Positions 34,241 through 44,053 of a stretch of 64,000 nucleotides of DNA are shown piece by piece. Origin of the DNA: Microbacterium sp. W4I4 (GTDB lineage Bacteria > Actinomycetota > Actinomycetes > Actinomycetales > Microbacteriaceae); the NCBI RefSeq assembly GCF_030816235.1, contig NZ_JAUSXT010000001.1, positions 1,674,001 through 1,738,000 of the forward strand. Direction: 5' to 3'. Position 1 is the first letter of the stretch. The number at the start of each line of letters is the position of its first letter. A program made the translations under genes and the position numbers. The notes beneath the pieces are model-generated. The model was not told the origin of the DNA and ran no database searches. It was given only the letters and a program-made list of their open reading frames with translations.

Positions 34241-36672
34241 GCGTCGAACCCTCGCGCGAGAACATCAGCCTCGCTTCCCACGCGGAGACCAGCCATTCGA
34301 TGCTCTCGCCGCTGATCGGCCGAGAGGCCGAGTTGCGTGCCCTGCTCCGGCTGCTCCACACAGGCGGGACCACTGTCATCAACGTGACGGGTGCGCCTGG
34401 CGGCGGAAAGTCGGCTCTCGTGAGCGCCGCGCTCAGGGGCCGCTCGAGGTCGCTCTTCGTCGACGTCCAACGACTCGATCTGACCGGCGAAAGCATGGCA
34501 TCCGCGATGATGGGGCTCCGCCATCACGTCTCCCACGCACCCATCCCGCTGCACCGCGACGACTCCCGATCGAACGGGGAGAGGATTCTCCTGCATGTCG
34601 AGCGAGCGGATGTGCTGGCTCGATCAGGTCAAGAGCTCTCTCGACTCCTCTCAGGGCACGGCGGACTCATCCTGTTGGTCGAGTCGGTACCGCAGATGCG
34701 CGACGCCACCGTGGGTATCGTCCACGCAGGACCGCTCGGACCGGATGCCGCCGGGGAGCTGTTCCGCCGCACAGCTGAGTCCGTGGCGGTTTCACTCAAG
34801 GACGACGAGGAGTCGAGGGACTCGATCCGGCGAATCTGCAGCGCGGTCGACGGGAACGCGTTGGCGATCGAATTGGCGGCACTGCGGTTGCCACTCGCTC
34901 CGCTTGCCTCGCTCGCGGATCTCCTCGAAACACCGGAGCGGGCGCTCGCCGTTCTGACCATGCCCGCCAGGGTGGGAACGACACGGGCCGTCAGGACAGG
35001 TATCGCCGACACCCGCCGGACCTCGTCTGCTGATGCCCAGCAGCTCCTCGACTCGCTCAGCGTCTTCTCCGGGTCGTTCACGATCGGGGCGATCGAGGCC
35101 GTCTGCGCCGGACAGCTCCCCTCGTGCTACGACGCACTCGGGGAACTGCTCGACCTTCGACTCGTCGAACTGGACCAGGACACAGGCGGGCGCGAGGGCA
35201 GGTATCGGCTCAGCAACCTCGTCCATTGGTTCGCCGCCGAGAGACTCACCGCATCCGGTGCGGCAGCCGAGGCGCGAGTCGCACACGCCGCGCACTATTC
35301 CGAGGTGGCGCAGCGAGCCGCCGCCGCGTTCGACGACGCAGACGAGGAGGCGGCTCGCCGTCTTCTCGGCGAGGACTACGCCGAGGCCCTCGCCGCCGCT
35401 CGATGGCTGGCGGCGTCGAATCCGGATGCCGCGCTCCGGCTCGCGGCAGACCTCGGGTGGACCGCTGACCGATACGGCAACGCCGCGGCGCTCATCGAGG
35501 TTCTGACAGCCCTGACGCACACGACGAGCGTGGGAACCGCGGCGGCTCGGCGGGATGCACTGCTGTGGCTCGCCGCGATGGCGAGCTGGTCACCGGTGGT
35601 CAGCGACCGCTCCGAATTGATCGGTCGCCAACTCGAGGAGGGGCTGGGTCTGGGCCGCCAGATCGCGGATCCGCTGCCTTTCCTGCGTGCATTGCACACT
35701 CACTTCAACGCTGCGGCGGGGCTGGGAGAATTCGAAGCCGCAATGAGGTCTTGCGTAGAGGGGCTGCGGCTGGCGTCCGAGATCGGACACACTCGCTGGC
35801 TCGGCCGCTTCGAGATCTCGCTGGGCACGATGAATGCCGCGCTTCGTCGATACGAGGAGGCCGCGAGCCTGACCGCGTCAGGGTTTGAGCGTGCCATGCG
35901 CGCCGGTGATCGGACGGGAGTGGCGTTGGGCAGCCTCGCCCTGCATGCGCTCCCCCCGGAGTGCGTCACCGACCGCGCCGAGCTGCCCTCCCTCGAGGGG
36001 GTGCTCGAGATGTTCCGCGCTCAGAGCGACCTCGTGCACGAGATGCACACGCTGGCGATCCTTGCCCAGGACGCGATCGAATCAGGCGATTCGCATCGGG
36101 CTGCCGCGTGGGTCCTGACCCGTCAGGAGCGACTCGGGCGGATGGATCTCCTCAACGGCTTGACGATCTCAGCCATGTGCGCCGTGCAGATCAGCCTGCT
36201 CCGCGGCGAGCCAGCGATCGGCGCGTTCCTGCACGGAAGCATTGCCGCGCACATCGCGCCGCTGATGGCGATCATGTCCCCCGCCCACTCCGCGCTGTAC
36301 CGCCATGCGCTCGACAGCATCCGCGGTTCGCTGAGCCTCGAGGACTATGCGCGGCAGACCGCTCGAGGCCGGATGCTGGACCGCGACGAGACACTCTCAG
36401 AGCTGTTGACCTACCTTCGCGAGGTCGTCGACGCGGCACCCGCTCCCCCGGCAGCGAGCGCCGCCGCCGCTTCCCCCGAACTCACTCCACGGGAGCATCA
36501 GGTTCTACGGCTCCTCGCCCAGGGCCTGCACAACAAGGAGATCGCGGGCGCACTCCGGATCACTCCGAAGAGCGTCATGCATCACACTGTGTCGATCTAC
36601 CGCAAGCTCGGTGTGCGCGGACGTACCGAGGCGGTCACCGCCGCGCTCCACTCCGGCATGCTCTCCCCCTGA
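34237..36672 (+). CDS. LAL-type LuxR-family transcriptional regulator
   Basis: An 811-residue regulator. The N-terminal AAA/STAND ATPase has LIGREAELRALLRLL and Walker A NVTGAPGGGKSALV, then a winged-helix-like part, a TPR-like helical region (residues about 330-700, with repeated pairs such as ARRLLGEDYAEALAAARWLA) and a C-terminal LuxR helix-turn-helix (LTPREHQVLRLLAQGLHNKEIAGALRITPKSVMHHTVSIYRKLGVRGR). Large ATPases of this kind activate catabolic or secondary-metabolic genes after an inducer binds. It reads towards the giant secreted protein, which is a candidate target. No Shine-Dalgarno is evident. Confidence 0.9.
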   Translation: MSVEPSRENISLASHAETSHSMLSPLIGREAELRALLRLLHTGGTTVINVTGAPGGGKSALVSAALRGRSRSLFVDVQRLDLTGESMASAMMGLRHHVSHAPIPLHRDDSRSNGERILLHVERADVLARSGQELSRLLSGHGGLILLVESVPQMRDATVGIVHAGPLGPDAAGELFRRTAESVAVSLKDDEESRDSIRRICSAVDGNALAIELAALRLPLAPLASLADLLETPERALAVLTMPARVGTTRAVRTGIADTRRTSSADAQQLLDSLSVFSGSFTIGAIEAVCAGQLPSCYDALGELLDLRLVELDQDTGGREGRYRLSNLVHWFAAERLTASGAAAEARVAHAAHYSEVAQRAAAAFDDADEEAARRLLGEDYAEALAAARWLAASNPDAALRLAADLGWTADRYGNAAALIEVLTALTHTTSVGTAAARRDALLWLAAMASWSPVVSDRSELIGRQLEEGLGLGRQIADPLPFLRALHTHFNAAAGLGEFEAAMRSCVEGLRLASEIGHTRWLGRFEISLGTMNAALRRYEEAASLTASGFERAMRAGDRTGVALGSLALHALPPECVTDRAELPSLEGVLEMFRAQSDLVHEMHTLAILAQDAIESGDSHRAAAWVLTRQERLGRMDLLNGLTISAMCAVQISLLRGEPAIGAFLHGSIAAHIAPLMAIMSPAHSALYRHALDSIRGSLSLEDYARQTARGRMLDRDETLSELLTYLREVVDAAPAPPAASAAAASPELTPREHQVLRLLAQGLHNKEIAGALRITPKSVMHHTVSIYRKLGVRGRTEAVTAALHSGMLSP

Positions 36673-36788
36673 CGATCTGGGCGGGCGCGTCGACAAGGCG
36701 GGCAAATGCCCGATGCGCCGCGCGCGCCGGCTTCCTAGCCTGGGCGGACCGGTTCACGCAACGCGTCAGACCGCCCGAAAGGATGTCG

Positions 36789-39700
36789 ATGATGGCAATT
36801 CACCACGCACTCGGAGCACGTCGGGGCCTCGCCCTGCTTGTTGCGAGCGTCCTCGCCACGGGATCGCTCACCGTCCTTTCCCTCACCGGCCCAGCGCCTT
36901 CGGCCTCAGCGACGCATCTTCCGGGTCCGTCGGTCGACTGCTACTACGGAACCTTCGACGGCTGGATCGTGAACGAAAACCTCGGTGCCACCGACGACGT
37001 CTACGACCGTGATGCGCTCGCGAGCTGGTTCGCGCCGCTTCCGTATTCCCCGGCCCCGCTGTACAACTCCGTCATCGCCCCTGGGCGCAGTTCGGGCGTA
37101 CTCGACAATGATTTCACGCTTGGCTTCCCCGCGGACAATCATGTGCCTCTCAGCTCGACCTACCGGGCGATCCTGTGGGCGAGTCCGGATCACGCCAAGT
37201 CGTTCACACTCAACCCGGACGGAAGCTTCACCTACGTCCCCGCCGACGGCTACTACGGCGCGGACAGTTTTCAGTACGTGTACGCGTCGCAGGCCGTGGG
37301 CAGTCCCTGTTCGAATGTCGCGACCGTGCGCATCGCGGCGGTGGATCAGGTCCGAACTCAACGAGACGTCTACACGGCCTACCAGGACACGCCGCTCGAA
37401 GTGGGCAAGCTCGTCTGCGGATTCACGTGCGGTCTGCTCGACAACGACGTCCTCGCCAATCGCGACACCGTCGTCAGGTCGGTTGCGGCGAGGTTTCCGG
37501 TGTCCTTCACCGAGAAGACTGTCGGGTCGTTCGCCTCGATCGAGACCGATCAGGGCGGCACACTGACCTTCGTCGATCCGAACGGCTCATTCATCTATAC
37601 GCCACCCTCAGGATTCATCGGTGTCGACTCGTTCCTGTATCGCGCCCGGGGAACCTCGCCAACCGGCCTGCAACTTTCGCTTGGTGCTGAGGAGAACGCC
37701 GCCCACACGAGGGTCACCATCAACGTCGTCGCGCCACCGGCGCCCGATGTGCCTGCCGGCGAGCCCGACCTGCTGAACGCCGTCGAAGACACCTCGCTGC
37801 CCATCCAGTCGGGCGATCTCCTCGAGAACGACGGGCACGCCGCCTATATCGGATACATCGGCGGCGCCTTGTTCGACGGACAGGACGAGGTGCGCACTCA
37901 GCACGGAGTGCTCCGGATCGGATGGGTCGAATTCATCCCAGGAGTGCCCTTCAACCTGATCGTCAGCAGCATGACCTACACGCCCGACCCTGATTTCACC
38001 GGCGTCGACCGGTTCACCTATTTCGTCACGAACGACCCCATCGACGGCGCGACGACACCGGTCGATGCCTTCATCGATGTCGCGCAGGTCGTTGATGCTC
38101 CGTCTGTGACGAACGACACGGCGACGATCGACGAAGACACCCCGACAACTGTCGATGTCGCCGCCAACGACACCGACGGCGATGGCGATCTGCGGCCGGC
38201 CTCTGTGGTGGAGGATCCCTGCGATGCGCATCTCTGCGCGCCGGTGGGTCGGGACCTGTACCTTCACGGCGAGTGGACGGTGAATGACGATGGCACTGTG
38301 ACATACACTCCCGAGCGGGACTATGTCGGTGAGGCGATCTTCCTGTACCGGATCAGCGACGCGCTGGGCCAGTTCGGCTTCGGACGTGTCACTGTGACGG
38401 TTCAGGCGAGCGACGCCATGGATGACGGATTCGATGCCGTCGAGGATCAGCTTCTGTCGGTGGCTGCGCCCGGAGTGCTCGGCAACGACGACCCCGCAGC
38501 GGCGGGCGACAACCCGATCGTCACGGTTCCGGCCGAGCACGGCCAGGTCGTGATGGCGACCGATGGCTCATTCACCTACCTTCCTGGGGACGATTTTGCG
38601 GGGAAGGATCAGTTCACGTACGAAGCCGGGGACGACCCGGCTACGGTGACCCTCGACGTCGCAGCCGTGAACGATGCTCCGGTCGTGCACCTGAACCCGT
38701 ACTGCGACCCGTCCCAGCCCCTCGTCCTGTGCCTCGGTGACCTCGACGACAGGGATCTTCTCGAGGGCGAGGCCGCCGAGCTTCGAGGAAGCATCGCCGA
38801 CGCCGAGTTCGATGTCGGCACCTACGTGATCGAATGGGGCGACGGCAGCCAGAGCACCGGCAGCTATCCGTGCAGCGGTGAAGGCTGCCCGTTCGAGTAC
38901 TTTCCCACGTTCAACAGCGGACTCTGCATCCCTCTGTCGAGCTGCGCCGGACCGCTCTTCTTCGCCTTCGAGCACTCCTACGGCGATGATCCGACGGGAT
39001 CCGCAGCCTACTTCCCGATCACGATGACGGTGACCGAGGGGGATGGGACGACGAGTGCGGGCGTCAGCAGCGCGAGAGTGCTCAACTCTCCCCCGACGAT
39101 GACCCTTGCCCCTGACTGCGGGGCCGCTGAGGGCTCGATCTGCCTCGGAGACTACTCGATCCTCGCCGGACAGCCCGGAGACCTTCTTCGCGTCGGCGGC
39201 AAGGTCGACGACATCGGCCGCGACGTCGGAACGGTCACGATCGATTGGGGCGACGGGTCCGAAGACACGGTGATTCCGACCGGATGCGACGACGCTGACA
39301 GCACATGCGCGACACCTTCGGAGCGGGATTTCGGATGCGCCGCCACCCTCACCGCGCCGCCGTCGTGCGGCTACTTCGCCGGGACGCACGCGTACGCGTC
39401 AGGCGGCGACTACATCATCACCGTCGTGGCGGACGACGGTGATGGCGGGGTCGACCAGGAGACCGCGACCGCAACTGTGACGCACGCGAACGGAGCACCG
39501 GATGCCTCCGACGGGAACGTCGTCACGCGCGAGGACACCGCGATCACTGTCGACCTGGCCGACCTCGTCACCGATGGAGAGACCGCGGATGCCGATCTCG
39601 GATACGAAGTGATCGTGGATCCGACGGCTGGCACGGTGACGCTGGCCGGCTCCGTCGCGACCTACGTTCCGTCGGCGGACGCCAACGGCGTGGACTCGTT

Positions 39701-41189
39701 CGAGTATCGGGTCACCGATCGGGGCGCCCCGGATGACTGCGGCGAGCCCAGCGATGACTGCTCGGGTTCGCTCGGCGCCATGGCGACCATTGGAGTGACG
39801 GTCACCGCTGTGAACGACGCCCCGTCCTTCACCGGCGGGCAGAACATCCACGCGGTCGGCGACGGGGTTGCGGTATCCGAGCCGGGCTGGGCGACCGGCA
39901 TCTCAACGGGCCCCGCCGATGAGGCGTCCCAGACGGTCGAGTTCGTCGTCGACACCGAAGACTCCGAGTTGTTCACCGCCGACGGACAGCCTGCGATCTC
40001 GGCCGACGGAACGCTGACGTTCACCCCGGCGGCCGGAGGAATCGCAGAGCTCAGTGTCACCGCGGTCGACAGCGGACCGGCTACCGCTCCCGACGACAAC
40101 TCGAGCGAGCCTCAGGCGCTCACGATCTCCATCGTGCCGCCGAACCGGGCACCCGTCTTGATATCGCCCGACGAGCCGACGGGCTCGTACTCCGATTTCC
40201 TCTCATTCATCGTGTCCGCGAGCGACCCTGAGGACGGACTCAGCGGGGTCACGATCGAGGTCGAGGCGCTGCCGTCGGGCCTGACGGCTACGGGCACCGC
40301 GGAGCAGATGACGATCTCGGGGGTGCTCACCGCCGAACCCGCAACATATCCGGTCATCCTGCGCGCGTGCGACGCACTCCACGCGTGCAGCGAGACGGTC
40401 CTGAACATCGTGGTTCAGCCAGAGGCCATGGCAGTGAAGCTCGCCTCTTCCACTCCATCGGCTGTCCCTGCCGATGCGAGCGGGGTGGCGCCGCCCATCA
40501 CCTTCTCCGCGAAGCTGATCGAGGACAAAGACGGACGTTGGGGTGACCTCACTCGCATCCAATCGAGCGATCTGAGCGGAACCCTGACTTCCGTCGTGAC
40601 CGGTTTCGAGACGACGTGCGCGCCACGGATCGTCAAGACGACGGCTGCGCGCGGCAACGCGCCCGGGACCCTTGAGCTGACGTGCACGTTCGCGACGGGT
40701 GTGCCGGTTGGAGTCTACGATGTCGCGTTCTCGGTCGGTGGATGGTTCGCCGGCGGAGCCAGCGCCGCGTTGACCGTCACAGCGACACCTGTGCCAGGCG
40801 ACACCGTGACGGGCGCAGGATCGGTTGCACTGCCTGGCGGCGGTACGGGTGATTTCACCTTCTCCGTAGCGCCGTCGGGGAAGAAGGCGGTGACCGGCAC
40901 GTGGACCTATGCCGAACGAGACGCTGGCGCAGTCGTCATCCGATCGGTGAACGCGACCTCGATCACCTCGTTCGCAGTGACCGGATCCGGCGCATCGCGC
41001 ACGGTCGTCATCACCGGAAAAGCGCAAGTCGACGGCATCGGCGGGTACGACTTCCGAGTCACGGCGATCGATGGCGGAGGCGCCTCGGATGCGTACGGCC
41101 AATCGGTCACGGGCGCCAAGAAGGCAGCTGCACCCCCGCTGAGCTTCACTCCGCTTCCACTGGCGAGTGGAGACATCGCCTTGCAGTAA
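36789..41189 (+). CDS. Giant secreted protein with tandem Ig/cadherin-like domains
   Basis: A 1466-residue exported protein. Signal peptide ARRGLALLVASVLATGSLTVLSLTGPAPSASA. Then about ten beta-sandwich repeats, each with the tail FTYVPADGYYGADSFQY or YTPDPDFTGVDRFTYFV, and NDTATIDEDTPTTVDVAANDTDGDGD linkers that resemble calcium-binding VCBS/cadherin-like modules; two PKD-like units have paired cysteines (DWGDGSEDTV). The last 120 residues resemble a domain found after choice-of-anchor regions. No LPxTG, membrane helix or GW repeat ends it, so it is probably released or held non-covalently. GAAAGGA supports ATG 36789 (MMAIHH); 36783 is possible. A long open frame upstream is not coding. Confidence 0.85.
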   Translation: MMAIHHALGARRGLALLVASVLATGSLTVLSLTGPAPSASATHLPGPSVDCYYGTFDGWIVNENLGATDDVYDRDALASWFAPLPYSPAPLYNSVIAPGRSSGVLDNDFTLGFPADNHVPLSSTYRAILWASPDHAKSFTLNPDGSFTYVPADGYYGADSFQYVYASQAVGSPCSNVATVRIAAVDQVRTQRDVYTAYQDTPLEVGKLVCGFTCGLLDNDVLANRDTVVRSVAARFPVSFTEKTVGSFASIETDQGGTLTFVDPNGSFIYTPPSGFIGVDSFLYRARGTSPTGLQLSLGAEENAAHTRVTINVVAPPAPDVPAGEPDLLNAVEDTSLPIQSGDLLENDGHAAYIGYIGGALFDGQDEVRTQHGVLRIGWVEFIPGVPFNLIVSSMTYTPDPDFTGVDRFTYFVTNDPIDGATTPVDAFIDVAQVVDAPSVTNDTATIDEDTPTTVDVAANDTDGDGDLRPASVVEDPCDAHLCAPVGRDLYLHGEWTVNDDGTVTYTPERDYVGEAIFLYRISDALGQFGFGRVTVTVQASDAMDDGFDAVEDQLLSVAAPGVLGNDDPAAAGDNPIVTVPAEHGQVVMATDGSFTYLPGDDFAGKDQFTYEAGDDPATVTLDVAAVNDAPVVHLNPYCDPSQPLVLCLGDLDDRDLLEGEAAELRGSIADAEFDVGTYVIEWGDGSQSTGSYPCSGEGCPFEYFPTFNSGLCIPLSSCAGPLFFAFEHSYGDDPTGSAAYFPITMTVTEGDGTTSAGVSSARVLNSPPTMTLAPDCGAAEGSICLGDYSILAGQPGDLLRVGGKVDDIGRDVGTVTIDWGDGSEDTVIPTGCDDADSTCATPSERDFGCAATLTAPPSCGYFAGTHAYASGGDYIITVVADDGDGGVDQETATATVTHANGAPDASDGNVVTREDTAITVDLADLVTDGETADADLGYEVIVDPTAGTVTLAGSVATYVPSADANGVDSFEYRVTDRGAPDDCGEPSDDCSGSLGAMATIGVTVTAVNDAPSFTGGQNIHAVGDGVAVSEPGWATGISTGPADEASQTVEFVVDTEDSELFTADGQPAISADGTLTFTPAAGGIAELSVTAVDSGPATAPDDNSSEPQALTISIVPPNRAPVLISPDEPTGSYSDFLSFIVSASDPEDGLSGVTIEVEALPSGLTATGTAEQMTISGVLTAEPATYPVILRACDALHACSETVLNIVVQPEAMAVKLASSTPSAVPADASGVAPPITFSAKLIEDKDGRWGDLTRIQSSDLSGTLTSVVTGFETTCAPRIVKTTAARGNAPGTLELTCTFATGVPVGVYDVAFSVGGWFAGGASAALTVTATPVPGDTVTGAGSVALPGGGTGDFTFSVAPSGKKAVTGTWTYAERDAGAVVIRSVNATSITSFAVTGSGASRTVVITGKAQVDGIGGYDFRVTAIDGGGASDAYGQSVTGAKKAAAPPLSFTPLPLASGDIALQ

Positions 41190-41214
41190 GGGTCGAGGGT
41201 GTGGGCCCGCGGCG

Positions 41215-42210
41215 TCAGGGAACGGTGATGACGACTTTGCCGCGGATGCCGCCCCCGGCCAGCGCTTCGAGCGCCTGCGGGGTCTCCTCGAATGGGAAGA
41301 CCTTTCCGACGACGGCTCGCAACATCCCGGCGTCGACAAGGGAGACGATCTCGCGGAGCTGGTCACCGCTGGAGCTCATCAGCAGGAACTCGTAGGTCAC
41401 ACCGAGCTTCTTCGCCTGAGAGCGGATCCTGCGGCTCAGCGCGGCGACTGCCAGACGCACCACTGCATTCAGGCCGGCTGCCTTCGCGAATGCCGGGTCC
41501 GGCGGGCCGGAGATCCCGATGGCCTTCCCGCCCGGCTTGAGAATCTTCAGAGACTTCTCCAGGTTCGCCCCGCCGAGGCTGTCCACGACCAGGTCGTATC
41601 CGGACAGCTCCTCCTCGAAGTCCTGGGTGCGGTAGTCGATCACCACGTCCGCTCCGAGCTCACGGACGAAGTCGGCGTTCCTGCCGGAGGCTGTGGTGGC
41701 GACACGAGCTCCGAGATGCTTGGCGAGTTGGATCATCATCGACCCCGCACCGCCGGCACCGGCGTGAATGAGCACCTTCTGGCCCGGCATCACGTTGCCC
41801 CTCACCACGAGCACCTGCCATGCGGTCAAGGCCACCAGCGGCAAGGACGCCGCCTCGACGAGGCCGATCGTGGTGGGCGCGAGCGCGAGATCGGATTCGT
41901 CGATCGCAATGCGCTCCGCGAAGCTGCCGATCCTGTGGTCCCGGGGCCTGGCGACCACCCGATCACCGGGCGTGAAACCGGCCACCTTCGATCCGACGCG
42001 GATCACCGTGCCGGCGACATCGTGTCCGAGCGTGAGAGGTGTCTTGTAGGGCAGGATCGCCTTGAACTCCCCCGCGCGGATCTTCTCGTCCAGCTGGTTC
42101 ACCCCGGCAGCCGCCACCTCCACGAGAACATCTCGCTCGCCGACGACGGGCTCCGCCACGTCAGCTTGACGCAGGGGCTGCTTGTACGCGTCGAGAACGA
42201 ATGCCCGCAT
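41215..42210 (-). CDS. NADP-dependent medium-chain oxidoreductase (quinone-reductase type)
   Basis: A 331-residue enzyme of the zinc-independent MDR group. GVNQLDEKIRAGEF, LTLGHDVAGTVIRVGSKVAGFTPGDRV and VLIHAGAGGAGSMMIQLAKHLGARV (nucleotide site AGAGGAG) match quinone oxidoreductase/enoyl-reductase-like proteins; the structural-zinc cysteines are absent. It probably reduces quinones or conjugated carbonyls with NADPH. It is the last gene of a three-gene minus-strand operon with an MFS exporter (10-base gap) and a thioesterase. GAAGGAGA precedes the ATG. Confidence 0.9.
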   Translation of the reverse strand: MRAFVLDAYKQPLRQADVAEPVVGERDVLVEVAAAGVNQLDEKIRAGEFKAILPYKTPLTLGHDVAGTVIRVGSKVAGFTPGDRVVARPRDHRIGSFAERIAIDESDLALAPTTIGLVEAASLPLVALTAWQVLVVRGNVMPGQKVLIHAGAGGAGSMMIQLAKHLGARVATTASGRNADFVRELGADVVIDYRTQDFEEELSGYDLVVDSLGGANLEKSLKILKPGGKAIGISGPPDPAFAKAAGLNAVVRLAVAALSRRIRSQAKKLGVTYEFLLMSSSGDQLREIVSLVDAGMLRAVVGKVFPFEETPQALEALAGGGIRGKVVITVP

Positions 42211-42220
42211 GGGATCTCCT

Positions 42221-43459
42221 TCAAATAGCCTGTCTCGTCGCCCTTGCGGCGACGAGCATGAGAACGAGCACCGCGGCGCTGAGTGCGGTCAGTGACAGAG
42301 CGGCAATGCCGACAGCGGTGCTCAGACCGCCGGCGGTCGCCAGCGCACCCACACCGATCGCGGTCCCCGCTTGGAGAGCGTAGGAGACCAGATAGAGCAG
42401 CGACAGAGTGCTGCCGCGGTGGCGCGGGGAAGCGACCCGGTTGATGAGACCGAGCCCTCCCGTGAACGCGAAGGAGTAGGCGATCCCGCCGAAGATGCAC
42501 CAGCCGAGGAAGAGGATGACGGATCCGGCCGTGCTGGCGGCCGCCATGAGACCGAGGCTGACAAGCGTGAGGGTCGCGCCGATCCCGATGGAGACGTTCG
42601 GTGGGACGCGGGACAGGAAGAGCGCGGTCAAGCCGATGGTCGCCGCGGAAACGCCGAGAAGGGCACCGACGAGCGCGCTGTTCCCGGTGTGCGCGAACTG
42701 GGTGATCATGTGGGCGCCGAGGGACAGGAAGATCGCGCCCACGCAATACGCCAGAGACACGGAGAGCGTCGCGATGGCGAAGCGCAGTCTGATGCCGCGG
42801 GGCATGCTCGGGGCTTGCGGGCGCCACCGCTGCAGACGGATCGGTGTGTCGTCCGGAGAGAGTGCCAGCGCTCCGATGGATGCCACAGACAGTACGAGGA
42901 GGACGATGTAGCTCCAGAGCAGGGGCAGCGGGGCGAACTGGGCGACCGCACCGCTGAGCACGAGGGCCAGAGTGAGTCCGGTCGCAGTCGAGATGGTCGC
43001 CATCGAGCTGGCGAAGCGGGGGTTGGCGCTGGTGTTGTTCTCAATGAGTGACGCGGTCGCCGACCCCATCGCCAACCCAGCACCGGCGCCCTGCAGGGTC
43101 CGGCCGATGAACAGGAAGGACACATCGGAGGCGACGGCGAAGAGGATCGCGGATGCCGCGATGAGGGCGACACCGGCGAGCATGACGAGCCGTCTGCCGA
43201 ACTGGTCGGAGAGGCTTCCGAAGAGCGGAAGGACGATGATGAGCGCGAGCTGATAGGTCGCGAACACCATCGTGATCGTGAGCGGGGTCAGATGCCACTG
43301 CTCCGCGTAGATCGGGTACAGAACGCTGGGCGCTCCCGACGACCAGAGCACGAGGGCGAGGACGGATGCCGCGGCCCAGAACGCCCCGCGCCTTCCCAGC
43401 CGCCATCGCGTGCGGGACGCGAGAGCATCCGCCGGCGCGGCTGTCCCCTGGGTAGTCAT
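42221..43459 (-). CDS. MFS transporter, drug-efflux type
   Basis: A 412-residue 12-helix transporter. FGSLSDQFGRRLVMLAG is the conserved loop 2-3 motif A, and LFIGRTLQGAGAGLAMGSATASLI is motif C-like, the antiporter signature in helix 5. A 30-residue basic N-terminus precedes helix 1. It overlaps the thioesterase gene by 4 bases and ends 10 bases before the oxidoreductase. Together they look like a detoxification operon for an aromatic or quinone-like compound, under the divergent HxlR regulator. Confidence 0.9.
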   Translation of the reverse strand: MTTQGTAAPADALASRTRWRLGRRGAFWAAASVLALVLWSSGAPSVLYPIYAEQWHLTPLTITMVFATYQLALIIVLPLFGSLSDQFGRRLVMLAGVALIAASAILFAVASDVSFLFIGRTLQGAGAGLAMGSATASLIENNTSANPRFASSMATISTATGLTLALVLSGAVAQFAPLPLLWSYIVLLVLSVASIGALALSPDDTPIRLQRWRPQAPSMPRGIRLRFAIATLSVSLAYCVGAIFLSLGAHMITQFAHTGNSALVGALLGVSAATIGLTALFLSRVPPNVSIGIGATLTLVSLGLMAAASTAGSVILFLGWCIFGGIAYSFAFTGGLGLINRVASPRHRGSTLSLLYLVSYALQAGTAIGVGALATAGGLSTAVGIAALSLTALSAAVLVLMLVAARATRQAI

Positions 43460-43962
43460 CGGGCGGCAGTCGGATGGATGATCAGGCAGGTGCTGGATGC
43501 GGTGGCGAGCACCCTGCCATCGCTGTCACGGATGTCAGCTTCGGCGAAGGCGGCGCTTCTGCCGCGGCGGGTGATCCAGCCGTGAGCGGTGACGGTGCCG
43601 GTTTCAGCGGTGATCGGCCGCAGGAAGGAGACCTTGATTTCCAGGCTCGTGTAACCCACTCCTGCGGGCAGGGTGCTGTGCACGGCGCTCCCGCACACCG
43701 AGTCGAGCACCGTCGCGAAGAAGCCTCCGTGGACCGATCCGATCGGGTTGTAATGCGACTCGTCGGGCTGGGCGGTCATCACGACATCGCCATCATCGGC
43801 GGAGACGAACTCCAGACCGATGTGGCTGCTGATCGGCGGCGGTGGGACCAGCCCGTCGATCAGCGCGCGCAACTGCTCGAGCCCCGTCCGCTCGAACAGT
43901 TTCGTCTTGTCCTCTTCAGGACGGTGGTAGTTGATGGTGCGTGAACGAGTCTGCGGCGTCAT
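43456..43962 (-). CDS. PaaI-family hotdog-fold thioesterase
   Basis: A 168-residue acyl-CoA thioesterase-like protein. NPIGSVHGGFFATVLDSVCGSAVHSTL is the hotdog helix with the conserved HGG and acidic residue, followed by YTSLEIKVSFLRPI and ATASSTCLIIHP. PaaI-type enzymes hydrolyse aryl or medium acyl-CoA. First gene of the three-gene operon; a strong GGAGGAGA site precedes the ATG, and it overlaps the MFS gene by 4 bases. Confidence 0.9.
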   Translation of the reverse strand: MTPQTRSRTINYHRPEEDKTKLFERTGLEQLRALIDGLVPPPPISSHIGLEFVSADDGDVVMTAQPDESHYNPIGSVHGGFFATVLDSVCGSAVHSTLPAGVGYTSLEIKVSFLRPITAETGTVTAHGWITRRGRSAAFAEADIRDSDGRVLATASSTCLIIHPTAAR

Positions 43963-44009
43963 CGACTCTCCTCCGGGTGCTGGATACCAGGATCACCCTA
44001 CTGATGCTA

Positions 44010-44026
44010 ACTTGGTTATGCCAACT
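44010..44026. promoter_or_regulatory. Interrupted dyad in the thioesterase-HxlR space
   Basis: ACTTGG-TTATG-CCAACT, five of six positions paired, in the short region between divergent genes and next to TAACTT (44008-44013), a possible -10. Size and position suit an HxlR operator controlling both directions. Confidence 0.4.
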
Positions 44027-44053
44027 CAGAGTTCACGCACCGAGGATGAGGTA

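Noticed and set aside
35961..36782. N-terminal extension of the giant secreted protein
   Set aside because: It lies in another frame of the LuxR gene; a signal peptide and ribosome site start at 36789.
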